64,000 bases of DNA from Campylobacterota bacterium. GTDB taxonomy: Bacteria > Campylobacterota > Campylobacteria > Campylobacterales > Thiovulaceae. Made by a program: the position numbers and the translations under genes. Below, piece after piece: positions 42,380 to 52,162 of the stretch. Positions within the stretch are counted from its first letter, which is position 1, and every line of letters begins with the position of its first letter. Location: assembly GCA_030152305.1 (NCBI GenBank), contig JASKOM010000007.1, forward strand, positions 1-64,000. Reading direction: 5' to 3'. The notes under the pieces are model-generated. The model was given only the letters and a program-made list of their open reading frames with translations. It was not told where the DNA came from and made no database searches.

Positions 42380-43645
42380 ATGCCTGATAAACACATTTTT
42401 TATTCAGTAGTTTTTTTATTAATGGTTGGCACTCTCGCAACTTATTCATTAACACCGTTTTTAATGGTTCGGTTTGAAACTAATGAATTTAATTTTGTTC
42501 TTAAACAGCTAATATTTAGCACATTGGCAATTATTTTAATGTGGACTATTTCGAGACTTGAAAGCAAAGTTTGGTTGCATAAAATAGGCATGTTAATGTT
42601 CATTGGTGGATTATTTACGATGATAATTATGAATTTTTTACCAACTTCTATTGTTCCAGAAATCGGTGGAGCTTCAAGATGGATTTCGATAATGGGTTTT
42701 TCACTTGCTCCAGTTGAATTTTTTAAAATTGGCTTTGTATATTTTATCGCTTGGAGCATGTCTCGAAAAGTTGAAATCGATAAAAATCATAAATTAAGAA
42801 GCGAATTTTCGATATTTTTTCCTTATTTTGTTATTTTTATAATTGCCATATTTTTTATAGCTTATTTACAAAAAGATCTTGGTCAGTCCGTTGTTCTTGG
42901 AGCAACTCTTGTTGTTTTATCTTATTTGGCAGGTGGCAGTGGCAAATTTATCGCAAAAACAATAGGCTTTTTAACGATTGTCTTTTTGTTTTTTATCATG
43001 ACTTTTTCACATCGAACTGATCGAATTCAAAGTTGGTGGCTAATGGCAAAAACATGGTTACCCGATTGGATAATGGATCGTTTTGATTTAAGCGGTGGTG
43101 TCGAATCGTATCAAATTGCCCATTCGTTAAATGCAGTTAATAATGGCGGATTATTTGGTACAGGAATCGGTGGTGGAATTTATAAATATGGCTATCTCGC
43201 TGAAGTTCATACGGATTTTGTTCTTGAAGGTATCGCAGAAGAAACTGGCTTAGCTTCAATTACTTTGATTTTTTTGATTTTTACTTGGCTTTTTCAACGA
43301 ATGTTAAAAGTAGCAAATCGCAGTGATGACAGATCTCATTTTTTATTTAGCATCGGTATGGCTTTAATTATTGTTTTTGGTTTATTAATTAATGCTTATG
43401 GTGCAACTGGAATTATTCCTATGAAAGGTATTCCTGTTCCGTTTATAAGTTACGGCGGAAGTTCATTATTGGCTTTATCAATTGGAATCGGTATGGTTTT
43501 AATGATAAGTCGAGATGCAAATCGTAGAGATAGCGAAATCAACGATGATAATAATTCAAATCAAACTCGAGATAATGAAATTACTAGAAATAACGAACAT
43601 TTCAATCGAGATCATTTTAGACACCAAAATTATAATAATTTTTAA
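42380..43645 (+). CDS. FtsW/RodA/SpoVE family protein
   Basis: GGASRWI, GIPVPFISYGGSSLLA; ATG at 42380. Confidence 0.92.
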   Translation: MPDKHIFYSVVFLLMVGTLATYSLTPFLMVRFETNEFNFVLKQLIFSTLAIILMWTISRLESKVWLHKIGMLMFIGGLFTMIIMNFLPTSIVPEIGGASRWISIMGFSLAPVEFFKIGFVYFIAWSMSRKVEIDKNHKLRSEFSIFFPYFVIFIIAIFFIAYLQKDLGQSVVLGATLVVLSYLAGGSGKFIAKTIGFLTIVFLFFIMTFSHRTDRIQSWWLMAKTWLPDWIMDRFDLSGGVESYQIAHSLNAVNNGGLFGTGIGGGIYKYGYLAEVHTDFVLEGIAEETGLASITLIFLIFTWLFQRMLKVANRSDDRSHFLFSIGMALIIVFGLLINAYGATGIIPMKGIPVPFISYGGSSLLALSIGIGMVLMISRDANRRDSEINDDNNSNQTRDNEITRNNEHFNRDHFRHQNYNNF

Positions 43646-43651
43646 TTAATT

Positions 43652-44419
43652 ATGGAAAGTTTAAATCTATTTAATGGCGAAAATATAATAATTATTATAT
43701 TGCTGTTTTTTAGAATTACTTCGATGTTGTCTTTTTTACCAATTTTTGGAAATATGGCAATTCCAATGAATTTTAAAGCTCTATTGGGATTGTATTTAAC
43801 AGTCATTTTTTTACCTTCAATTGATTTAACTATGTCGGTGCCAAATAATTGGACTACTTTATTTTTAGCGATTTTGTCAGAAATTTTATTTGGTGCAACA
43901 GTTGGATTAATAATAAATATCGTAATTTATATGTTAATTTATGCAGGTGAACATATTGCAATGATTATGGGTTTTTCAATGGCTACTTTATATGATCCAC
44001 AAACACAAATAACCATGTCAATTATTAGCCAATTTTTTAACTTTTTTGCAATTATTTTAATATTCGCATTTGATGGACATCATGTCATGATCGAATGCAT
44101 AAATAAATCGCTAACTTCTGTTCAATTAGGCGGTTTTATTTTAGACGAAAATATCATGAAATATATAATTTCATCTTTTAAAAATTTATTTATCATGGGA
44201 TTAACACTCGCTTTTCCAATAATTGCATTGTCATTATTAAGTGATATTATTTTTGGAATGCTCATGAAAACAATGCCACAATTTAATTTATTAGTTATTG
44301 GCTATCCTATAAAAATTGCAGTTGGTTTAATTGTCATGATGGCGATTATGAGCGGTTTAGCCTTTGTATTCAAATCAGAATTTTTTAAAATTTGTAAAGC
44401 GATATCTTCGCTAATCTAA
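43652..44419 (+). CDS. fliR: Flagellar export protein FliR
   Basis: FFRITSMLSFLPIFGN; GFSMATLYDPQTQ. Confidence 0.9.
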   Translation: MESLNLFNGENIIIIILLFFRITSMLSFLPIFGNMAIPMNFKALLGLYLTVIFLPSIDLTMSVPNNWTTLFLAILSEILFGATVGLIINIVIYMLIYAGEHIAMIMGFSMATLYDPQTQITMSIISQFFNFFAIILIFAFDGHHVMIECINKSLTSVQLGGFILDENIMKYIISSFKNLFIMGLTLAFPIIALSLLSDIIFGMLMKTMPQFNLLVIGYPIKIAVGLIVMMAIMSGLAFVFKSEFFKICKAISSLI

Positions 44420-44499
44420 CATTAAAAATAGTTACCTCATCGATAAAGTCATGATTAAGATTGCTTAAGTTAAAATAGCGGAAATTTTCACTTAAATTA

Positions 44500-44575
44500 G
44501 CGCTCGTAGCTCAGGGGATAGAGTATCGGTTTGCGGTACCGTTGGTCAGGGGTTCGAATCCCTTCGGGCGCACCA
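44500..44575 (+). tRNA. tRNA-Arg (anticodon GCG), CCA encoded
   Basis: GCGCTCGTAGCTCAGGGGATAGAGTATCGGTTTGCGGTACCGTTGGTCAGGGGTTCGAATCCCTTCGGGCGCACCA; cloverleaf checked arm by arm, loop TTGCGGT. Confidence 0.95.
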
Positions 44576-44603
44576 CTTCAAAATAAATAACATTATTAAA
44601 TAA

Positions 44604-45158
44604 ATGCTAAATCTTATTTCAGAACAAATTACAAATATAAAAAAATTATTAGGATATTCAATGCAATCTAATTTAAAAGTTTATAATCTTTCAAAAGAAG
44701 AAATGAATAATTTAAACTATGCAAAAATCGATACAACAAAAGGTGTAATTTTTATTAAATTATTTAATCAAGAAGTGCCTAATACTGTTGCAAATTTTTA
44801 TTCACTTGCAAAAAGCAATTTTTATAAAGGCTTAAAATTTCATCGAGTAATTGATAGATTTATGGCTCAAGGTGGTTGTCCGCAAGGCACAGGTCGAGGT
44901 GGCCCAGGTTGGAAAATTCCATGCGAAACAGCTTTGAATACTCATAAACATAAACGAGGTGTTATTTCAATGGCTCATGCTGGTCCAAATACTGGAGGAA
45001 GTCAATTTTTTATCTGTTTTGTAAATTGTCCTCATCTTGATGGTGTTCATACTGTTTTTGGCGAAATTGAAGCTGGTGATGTCGAAAGCTTTAAAGTTCT
45101 TGATTCGATTAGACAACAAGATGTTATTAATAACATCGAAATTCTTTCTCAAAAATAA
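44604..45158 (+). CDS. Cyclophilin-type peptidyl-prolyl isomerase
   Basis: GLKFHRVIDRFMAQGGCPQGTGRGGPGWKIPCE; N-terminal start uncertain. Confidence 0.93.
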   Translation: MLNLISEQITNIKKLLGYSMQSNLKVYNLSKEEMNNLNYAKIDTTKGVIFIKLFNQEVPNTVANFYSLAKSNFYKGLKFHRVIDRFMAQGGCPQGTGRGGPGWKIPCETALNTHKHKRGVISMAHAGPNTGGSQFFICFVNCPHLDGVHTVFGEIEAGDVESFKVLDSIRQQDVINNIEILSQK

Positions 45159-45272
45159 GTCAAGCTTAAAATTAAATTATATTCGACTTATATAGCTAGA
45201 AAAATTTATTATTCTTTAAAGAAAAGTTTTATAGAATCGCACAAATAAAAAAATAACATAAAAGGATTTATC

Positions 45273-45680
45273 ATGTTTGGCTTTATGAAAAGAACAGTGG
45301 AATTCAATCCACGATTAGCTCTTGCTGTTGCATCAGTTTATATGGTTGCAGTTGATGGCTATTTACCAGAAGAAGAAATGGGTGCATTAGTTACAATGTT
45401 TGGTGGTGATGAAAATGTTGTTGAAAATGCAGTTGAGTATATTAAACAAAATAACAATATTGAAACAAATATTTCTAAAGTTGCTTCCGTTTTAAATGCT
45501 GAACAACGAGAAATTGTTATTATTAATTTATTAGATGTTCTTCTTGCAGATGGCGAAGCTTCAGAAAACGAAAAAGAACTATTTTTCAAATTTGCTGAAG
45601 CTTTTGGTTTTGATCAAGCTAAATTAGAACCATATTTTGATGTGATTTCTAAAAAGAACAGCATTTCTCTTTTAAGCTAA
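45273..45680 (+). CDS. TerB-like protein
   Basis: Helical, acidic: VDGYLPEEEMGALVTMFGG, VLLADGEASENEKELFFKFAEAFG. Confidence 0.6.
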   Translation: MFGFMKRTVEFNPRLALAVASVYMVAVDGYLPEEEMGALVTMFGGDENVVENAVEYIKQNNNIETNISKVASVLNAEQREIVIINLLDVLLADGEASENEKELFFKFAEAFGFDQAKLEPYFDVISKKNSISLLS

Positions 45681-45686
45681 TTTTCC

Positions 45687-45788
45687 ATGGGTTTATTATC
45701 AACTCTTGTAAAATTTGTAATGGCAGATATTTCAAGAGGAAATAAATTAAGACAGTTTTTATTAAATTTAATTTTCAGAGGTAAATAA
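45687..45788 (+). CDS. Putative 33-aa ORF in the Ter-like cluster
   Basis: MGLLSTLVKFVMADISRGNKLRQFLLNLIFRGK*; stop TAA at 45786-45788 directly before the TerD ATG at 45790. Confidence 0.4.
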   Translation: MGLLSTLVKFVMADISRGNKLRQFLLNLIFRGK

Positions 45789-45789
45789 A

Positions 45790-46353
45790 ATGGGTATTGA
45801 TTTATCAAAAGGTGGTCGAATAGATCTTTCTAAAGAAGCTCCAGGTTTAGAAAAAGTTACAGTCGGTTTAGGTTGGAATCCAAATGCAACAGATACAGGA
45901 ACAGGTTTTGATCTTGATGTTTCGATTTTTATGATTAATGAAAATCAAAAAACTCCTGCTGATAAATTTTTCGTTTTTTATAATAATAAAAAATCTGAAG
46001 ATGGTTCTGTTACTCATGGTGGCGATAATCTTAGTGGTGCTGGAACTGGCGACGATGAGGTAATCACTGTTGAACTTCCAAAAGTTGATTCACGAGTTAG
46101 CGAAATAATTTTTGTTGTTACTATTTTTGAAGCTGACAAACGAAAACAAAATTTTGGTCAAGTTTCTAAGTCTTATATTAGACTTCTTGATGGTTCAAAA
46201 GAGATTGCAAAATATGAACTTGAAGATGATTTTTCAACAGAAACAGCTATCGAATTTGGGAAACTTTATAAAAAAAGTGGAACTTGGAGATTTCAAGCAG
46301 TTGGAACAGGTTATAAATCTGGATTACAATCTTTTGTCGATAAATATTGCTAA
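45790..46353 (+). CDS. terD: TerD family protein
   Basis: VGLGWNPNATDTGTGFDLDVSIFMI, HGGDNLSGAGTGDDEVITVELPKV. Confidence 0.93.
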   Translation: MGIDLSKGGRIDLSKEAPGLEKVTVGLGWNPNATDTGTGFDLDVSIFMINENQKTPADKFFVFYNNKKSEDGSVTHGGDNLSGAGTGDDEVITVELPKVDSRVSEIIFVVTIFEADKRKQNFGQVSKSYIRLLDGSKEIAKYELEDDFSTETAIEFGKLYKKSGTWRFQAVGTGYKSGLQSFVDKYC

Positions 46354-46361
46354 GGATATAA

Positions 46362-46832
46362 ATGTTTGATTGGAACGAAATAAAAGCGAAAGCTGATAGT
46401 TTTTTAACTGAAGCTAGTAGAACTGTAAAAATTTACACTCCTGAAAACTGGAGCAAAGAGAAAAAATTTGTTAATGCACTTGTTGCTTCAATTGCTTTAA
46501 TGACTGTTTCTGATAGAAAAGTTGATACTCGCGAAGTAAAAGCTTCAATGGATATGATTAATAATATTGATCAAATCACTGAACTTAACATGCAAAGCGA
46601 TGCTATTCAATTATTTGAATTACATCTTGAAAAATTATTGCCAAATGTTGAAAACGGTGTCAAACTTGCAATCGAAACAGGCAAATTATTAGGCGATATT
46701 TCTAAAATAAAAGAATATCCTGAATATGTGCCAATGATTAAAAACCTCATCGAATATATTGCATCTTCTGACGGTGGAGTTTCACAAGACGAATTAGATA
46801 TGAGCAAACGAATTCTTGGGGTTCTAAATTAA
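46362..46832 (+). CDS. TerB-like protein
   Basis: ALMTVSDRKVDTREVKASMDMI, IASSDGGVSQDELDMSKRIL. Confidence 0.65.
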   Translation: MFDWNEIKAKADSFLTEASRTVKIYTPENWSKEKKFVNALVASIALMTVSDRKVDTREVKASMDMINNIDQITELNMQSDAIQLFELHLEKLLPNVENGVKLAIETGKLLGDISKIKEYPEYVPMIKNLIEYIASSDGGVSQDELDMSKRILGVLN

Positions 46833-47883
46833 TCCACTTTTATATATTCATATTCCATTTTGTGATAGTAAATGTCTATACTGTTCATTTAACAGCTATA
46901 CACATTTGCACGGTTTGAGAGAGAGTTATATCGATGCTCTTCTCGAGCAACTTTCTTTTCAAATTCAACTTTACGATATAAAAAAGTTCAAAACTGTTTA
47001 TATCGGAGGCGGAACTCCTTCAACTCTTTCAATAAATCAACTTCAAAAATTAGCTAATTTTATTTTTCCATTATTAGAAATCGATGCCGAAGCAACAATT
47101 GAAGCAAATCCGAATTCGGCAACTTTCGAATGGCTTTCAGCTGTTAAACAAATGGGATTTAATCGATTAAGTCTTGGTGTTCAAAGTTTTGATAATCAAA
47201 AATTAAAATTTCTCGGTCGAAATCATTCAAATGAAATTGCAATAAAATCTCTAGAAATTGCTAATCAAGTCGGTTTTAAAAATATAAATTTAGATTTAAT
47301 TTATAATACGGCTTTTGATTCTAAAGAAATTATCGAAAATGATATAAATATAGCTTTAACAATGCCAATAAATCATATTAGTTTTTATAGTTTAACGATT
47401 GAAGAAGGCACAGTTTTTGAAAAAATTGGAGAAAAAAGTTTTGAAAATATCGAAGAAACCGAATATTTTTTCGAGAAAATAAATTCGAAGTTTGCCCAAT
47501 ATGAAATCTCGAATTTTGGAGCTGAATCGAAACATAATTTTGGCTATTGGAATGGTGAAAATTATTTAGGTGTCGGAAGCGGAGCAGTTGGTTTTTGGCA
47601 AAATCAACGAATTTATCCTGATCGCGATGTGAATAAATATATTTCAAATCCGACAAAATTTGAAATAGAAAATTTATCTCAAAGTGATTTGCGATTTGAA
47701 AAATTATTTTTAGGTTTTAGATCTAAAATCGGAGTTCTAAAAAATGAACTTTTATATAACGAAATTCAAATAGCTGAAACTTTTGTTTCAGAAAATATTT
47801 TGACTTTTTCAAATGGCAGATATTTTAATAAAAATTTTTTACTCGCCGATGAGTTAGCTTTAAGAATTTTTAAAGAAAATTAA
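46828..47883 (+). CDS. hemW: HemW-like radical SAM protein, no canonical start codon
   Basis: In-frame upstream of the listed ORF (46906): INPLLYIHIPFCDSKCLYCSFNSYTHLHGLRESY, which restores the CxxxCxxC motif. In-frame TAA at 46825, then ATT at 46828. Confidence 0.85.
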   Translation: MNPLLYIHIPFCDSKCLYCSFNSYTHLHGLRESYIDALLEQLSFQIQLYDIKKFKTVYIGGGTPSTLSINQLQKLANFIFPLLEIDAEATIEANPNSATFEWLSAVKQMGFNRLSLGVQSFDNQKLKFLGRNHSNEIAIKSLEIANQVGFKNINLDLIYNTAFDSKEIIENDINIALTMPINHISFYSLTIEEGTVFEKIGEKSFENIEETEYFFEKINSKFAQYEISNFGAESKHNFGYWNGENYLGVGSGAVGFWQNQRIYPDRDVNKYISNPTKFEIENLSQSDLRFEKLFLGFRSKIGVLKNELLYNEIQIAETFVSENILTFSNGRYFNKNFLLADELALRIFKEN

Positions 47884-47900
47884 AATAATAGAGAATAATT

Positions 47901-48422
47901 GTGAATAAATTAAAAAAAATAATAATATTTTTAGCAAGTTCAGGTTTTGCATTCTCATTTTATGAAAATGTCAATAGCTTTGAAGCAAATTTTGTTCAGC
48001 GAGTCGATAGCGACGGAACTGAAGTTTTATACAAAGGCAAATTAACCGTTCAAAAGCCAAATCAAGCTGTTTGGCAATATATCAATCCTGTTAATAAACA
48101 AATCGTTATTAATAATGACCAAGTTGTTGTTATCGAACCAGAATTAGAGCAAGTTACTTTTCGCAAAAATAGTCAAGGTTTGCAAATTACTGATTTAATA
48201 AATAAAAGCAAACAATTAGAGGAAAATCGTTATGTGGCAGAAATAAATAATAAAAAATATTTGTTACTTTTAAAAGATGGCAAATTAAATCGAATTATTT
48301 ATGAAGACGAAATGGAAAATGGTGTTGAAATTACTCTTATTGACATCAAAGAAAATAGCAAAATCGATAAAAATATTTTTAGTCCAAAAATTCCAGCCGA
48401 TTACGACAAACTATATCAATAA
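47901..48422 (+). CDS. lolA: Outer membrane lipoprotein carrier protein LolA
   Basis: FEANFVQRVDSDGTEVLYKGKLTVQKPNQAVWQYINP; GTG start. Confidence 0.9.
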   Translation: MNKLKKIIIFLASSGFAFSFYENVNSFEANFVQRVDSDGTEVLYKGKLTVQKPNQAVWQYINPVNKQIVINNDQVVVIEPELEQVTFRKNSQGLQITDLINKSKQLEENRYVAEINNKKYLLLLKDGKLNRIIYEDEMENGVEITLIDIKENSKIDKNIFSPKIPADYDKLYQ

Positions 48423-48431
48423 TTAATAAAC

Positions 48432-48998
48432 ATGAATCAAAAAATATATGCAATTCTTGATCGAGAAATGATCGATAAAAATAATATTTCGATTGAACAA
48501 TTTATAAATTTAGCCAAAAAACATGATTCTGAAATTATTCAATATCGAAATAAAAAAGCAGTTAATTTTTCTGAAATTGAAATTGACTTAATCGAAATTA
48601 GAAAGTTTTGGCTGGGCATTTTAATTTTAAATGATTGGCTAATCGAAACTGATTTAGTTGATGGTTATCATTTTGGACAAGAAGATTTATTAAAATTAGA
48701 ACAAAATAATTTGTCGATTTTTGATCTTCGAGCTAAATTTAAAAATAAAATTCTTGGCTTATCAACTCATAATCTTGATGAGGTCTTAAAAGCTAACGAA
48801 ATGCCAATAAATTATATTGGTCTCGGAGCTTATCGAACCTCATCGACAAAAGATGTTAAATCAAATGTTCTTGGAGACAAAGCCGACGAAATCGCAAAAT
48901 ATTCAAAATATCCAGTTGCAATTATCGGCGGAGTAAAATTAAACGACAAATTCGAAAATATAAAATATTTGGCAATTTCAAGCGGTTTAATAGTTTAA
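48432..48998 (+). CDS. Thiamine phosphate synthase (ThiE/TenI family)
   Basis: IIQYRNK, LGLSTHN, YIGLGAYRTSSTK, VAIIGGV. Confidence 0.75.
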   Translation: MNQKIYAILDREMIDKNNISIEQFINLAKKHDSEIIQYRNKKAVNFSEIEIDLIEIRKFWLGILILNDWLIETDLVDGYHFGQEDLLKLEQNNLSIFDLRAKFKNKILGLSTHNLDEVLKANEMPINYIGLGAYRTSSTKDVKSNVLGDKADEIAKYSKYPVAIIGGVKLNDKFENIKYLAISSGLIV

Positions 48999-49047
48999 CA
49001 CTATATGTTAGTTACAAACAATAACTTTTACTTTTAAAAACTTTTTC

Positions 49048-49077
49048 GTCATCCCGAATTTATTTCGGGATTTGATT
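49048..49077. repeat. Dispersed palindromic repeat, copy 1
   Basis: gtcatcccgaatttatttcgggatttgatt, identical to copy at 52441. Confidence 0.85.
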
Positions 49078-49105
49078 ATAATGCACTTGTAAAAATATAA
49101 GTTAA

Positions 49106-51961
49106 TTATTTGTTTGTGATTGATATAGATTGTGATGTTATAGCAAAATTTCCAAATGGATCTTCGACTAATAAAACTATTTCGTGATTATTTACCGAAA
49201 GTTTATTTGTTTGACAAATAGATAAAACTTCTGAACAGTCAGATAAATTGCCGTCTTTATTGCTAATAAAATAATATTTTGCAATATTTCCTATTGAATG
49301 AGAACCGTCAAAAATTATAATATCACCAACAGTAAAATATTGAAAAGGTGCATTTAAAATTGCAGATAAATTATTATCTTGTGAATTAACAGCCGAAGTA
49401 ACTATCATTGATAAATAATCAGCATCAATAAATCCATTTGAATTTTCTACAAACAATGTAATTGTATGCAACCCAATTTGTGTAAAATTATGCTCACAAA
49501 CTGGTTCAGCTCCTTCACATAAAATACCTTCATGAGAACTTTTAAAAGTATATTTTGAAATATTTCCTATGCTTTGAATTGCAGACAAAGTTACAGTTTC
49601 ATCTGTTTTTACAAAAGCTTTTTCTTCACTTAAAAGTAATAAATTAGCTGTTAATTCTCCTTTGGTTGCATTGTTTCCAGAAATAATAATATCTTTGGCA
49701 AATAAATCAATTATATTAAATTTATCTTTTACAATTAAAGTAATCGTATGTGTTCCAACTTGAGATAATTTAACTTCACAAATAGACAAATTTGAATCTT
49801 GGCATAAATTTCCATCAAGAGAGCTTTTCCAAATATAAGTTAATCTATCTCCACTACTTGCAGAGCCATCTAAAAATATTTTGTTATCTAAAGTTGTGCT
49901 TAATCCATTTAAAATATCAAAACTTGCAACTGGGTTATTTTCTAATGTAACTATACTATCGACTTTAATTGTTGTAAAAACTGTATCACTATATCCGTTT
50001 TTATCTTTGACTGTTAAGCTAATTGTATGTGTTCCAGTGGATAATTTTCTTTGACAAACAGAATTAACAAAAGATGTTGAATAACAAAGGCTACCATCTA
50101 ACGAACTATTAATTTGATATTCCGTAATTTGCCCTAAGCTTTTTGAAGCATCGAAAATAATTGTGTCGCTTGTTAAATAATTTCTCGAGTTATCAATATT
50201 TAATTTTGCAATAACTTTTGGAATTGTGAAACCACTAGCTGTAACATTTAATTCAATTGATTTTATAGAAGTTGTATTATCGATGCCGTATAAAATTAAA
50301 GAAACAGTATGATAACCAACTGATAATTTGGTTTCACAGATTGACGAGTTGTTTTTATCACAAGTTAAATTTCCATCTTGCGAACTGACGAAGAAATAAT
50401 TTTTTATATTTCCAAGACTAGCTGTTCCATCTAAAATAATTTTATGATTTTCATCAATATTAGAATTAGAAACATATAAGTTAGCTGTAATTTTATTATT
50501 AGCTAAAATGTCTATTTCTTCACTATCAATACTCAATTCGCCAGATTTATCTTTTACAATTAATGTAATAATGTGTTTGCCAACTGTTTTTAAACTTGTT
50601 TCACAAAGTGGTTGATTATTTATAACTTCTGTTAAATTTGTTTCGTTAGTTTCTATAATTCTTAAATTTGTGCTATTTATATCACATAAAATACCATCTC
50701 TTGAACTTTTAAAAATATATTGACTTATATTACCTTCAATATCATTTGCCAACATTGTAATTTTTTCGTCTGCAAAAAATGATTTATTTGAAACAGATAA
50801 ATTTTGTATGTTTAAATTTGCATATAATTTAGACTTAACATTAATAATTTTATAAATAGTTTCAAAGTTATTGTTTTTATCAAAAACTGTCAAAGAAATT
50901 ATATGTTGTCCTGTGGATTTTAAAAAAGTTTCACAAATAGATAAATTTGAATCTTGGCATAAATTTCCATCAATTGAGCTTTTCCAAACAAATCTCGTAA
51001 TATTTCCACCACTTGATGAACCATCTAAAACTATTTTTTGATTATCTGAAATAGATTGATTTATATCAACATAAGGAATTATGTTAATAATTGGAAATAA
51101 AACTTTGTTTTTATCGCTGTTAATTAAGATCTCTTCATTGCTGACATCTATTTTTCCAAATTCATTTTTAACGATTAAATAAATTGTATGATTTCCAGCT
51201 GATAATACTGTTTCACAAATTGAAGAATTATTTGTTTTGCAGTTTAATTCTCCGTCAATTGAACTTCTCCATACAAATTCAGTTATATTACCAATGCTTT
51301 CTGTTCCATTTAATATAATATTTTGAGAAAAACTATAATTTCCGTCTGGAATTTTTAAAACAGATTCGACTTCGCTACCACTACTATTATTATTTATCAC
51401 ATTTAACTGTGTTGAGCCAAGAATTGAAGAATTATCTAAATATCTCACAATCATTAATATCGTGTGAGTTCCAACACGAGAAATATTTGCAACACAAATA
51501 GAGCTATTTTTGTCTTCGCAAGTTAAATTACCCTCTAAAGAACTTTGAAAGTAAATATTGCTGACTTTAGAACCAAAATTATTATTCGAGCCGTCTATAA
51601 AAATATTTGTATTAAACGAAACAGAATCACCATTTAAAACAGAAAGAGAAAGTTTTGGACTTTGTTCAATAATATTAACAGAACTGTTATTATTATCAGA
51701 ATTTAAAATTGAACTTCCATTTAACTCATTTGTTGAAGTTGTAGAATTAATTTCAGCTGATTTATAAATTGAAATATATGTTGAATTCGATGAGGTTTCT
51801 CCGTTAAAACCTTTAATTTGTAAAGTAATCAAGTGATTACCTTCTGATAAAACTTTAGAACAAGTTGAATTATTGCTATTACATAAAACACCATCTAAAG
51901 AACTTGAAAAACTATAACTCTCGATATTACCTGTGCTATTTGAAGCATTTAATAAGATCAT
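49106..51961 (-). CDS. PKD/Ig-like repeat surface protein (main open frame)
   Basis: Repeats of the form ILDGSxSxGNIxxYxFxSSxDGxLC...SICExxLSxGxHTIxLxVKDxxG. Confidence 0.8.
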   Translation of the reverse strand: MILLNASNSTGNIESYSFSSSLDGVLCNSNNSTCSKVLSEGNHLITLQIKGFNGETSSNSTYISIYKSAEINSTTSTNELNGSSILNSDNNNSSVNIIEQSPKLSLSVLNGDSVSFNTNIFIDGSNNNFGSKVSNIYFQSSLEGNLTCEDKNSSICVANISRVGTHTILMIVRYLDNSSILGSTQLNVINNNSSGSEVESVLKIPDGNYSFSQNIILNGTESIGNITEFVWRSSIDGELNCKTNNSSICETVLSAGNHTIYLIVKNEFGKIDVSNEEILINSDKNKVLFPIINIIPYVDINQSISDNQKIVLDGSSSGGNITRFVWKSSIDGNLCQDSNLSICETFLKSTGQHIISLTVFDKNNNFETIYKIINVKSKLYANLNIQNLSVSNKSFFADEKITMLANDIEGNISQYIFKSSRDGILCDINSTNLRIIETNETNLTEVINNQPLCETSLKTVGKHIITLIVKDKSGELSIDSEEIDILANNKITANLYVSNSNIDENHKIILDGTASLGNIKNYFFVSSQDGNLTCDKNNSSICETKLSVGYHTVSLILYGIDNTTSIKSIELNVTASGFTIPKVIAKLNIDNSRNYLTSDTIIFDASKSLGQITEYQINSSLDGSLCYSTSFVNSVCQRKLSTGTHTISLTVKDKNGYSDTVFTTIKVDSIVTLENNPVASFDILNGLSTTLDNKIFLDGSASSGDRLTYIWKSSLDGNLCQDSNLSICEVKLSQVGTHTITLIVKDKFNIIDLFAKDIIISGNNATKGELTANLLLLSEEKAFVKTDETVTLSAIQSIGNISKYTFKSSHEGILCEGAEPVCEHNFTQIGLHTITLFVENSNGFIDADYLSMIVTSAVNSQDNNLSAILNAPFQYFTVGDIIIFDGSHSIGNIAKYYFISNKDGNLSDCSEVLSICQTNKLSVNNHEIVLLVEDPFGNFAITSQSISITNK

Positions 51962-51976
51962 AGAACCATATTTATA

Positions 51977-52090
51977 CTATTGTTGAGTTGTAGTAATTTT
52001 TGCTTCAAGTTGCTCATCTGTATCAAGATTACAACCTGATATAAAAATTAATATCACTAAATATACTATTGTAAATTTAAATAAATTCAC
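51977..52090 (-). CDS. Lipoprotein signal peptide fragment in frame with the PKD-like gene, ended by TAG
   Basis: GTG at 52090 after AAGGAGTT: VNLFKFTIVYLVILIFISGCNLDTDEQLEAKITTTQQ*; TAG at 51979-51977 is in frame with the ATG at 51961. Confidence 0.7.
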   Translation of the reverse strand: MNLFKFTIVYLVILIFISGCNLDTDEQLEAKITTTQQ

Positions 52091-52162
52091 AAAATAACTC
52101 CTTAAAAATAATAAAATATAAGTAATTAAACTTAAATCTTATTATATAAAAGTTACATAAGA

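Noticed and set aside
42442-42759. 105-aa minus ORF
   Set aside because: Shadow of the FtsW/RodA gene.
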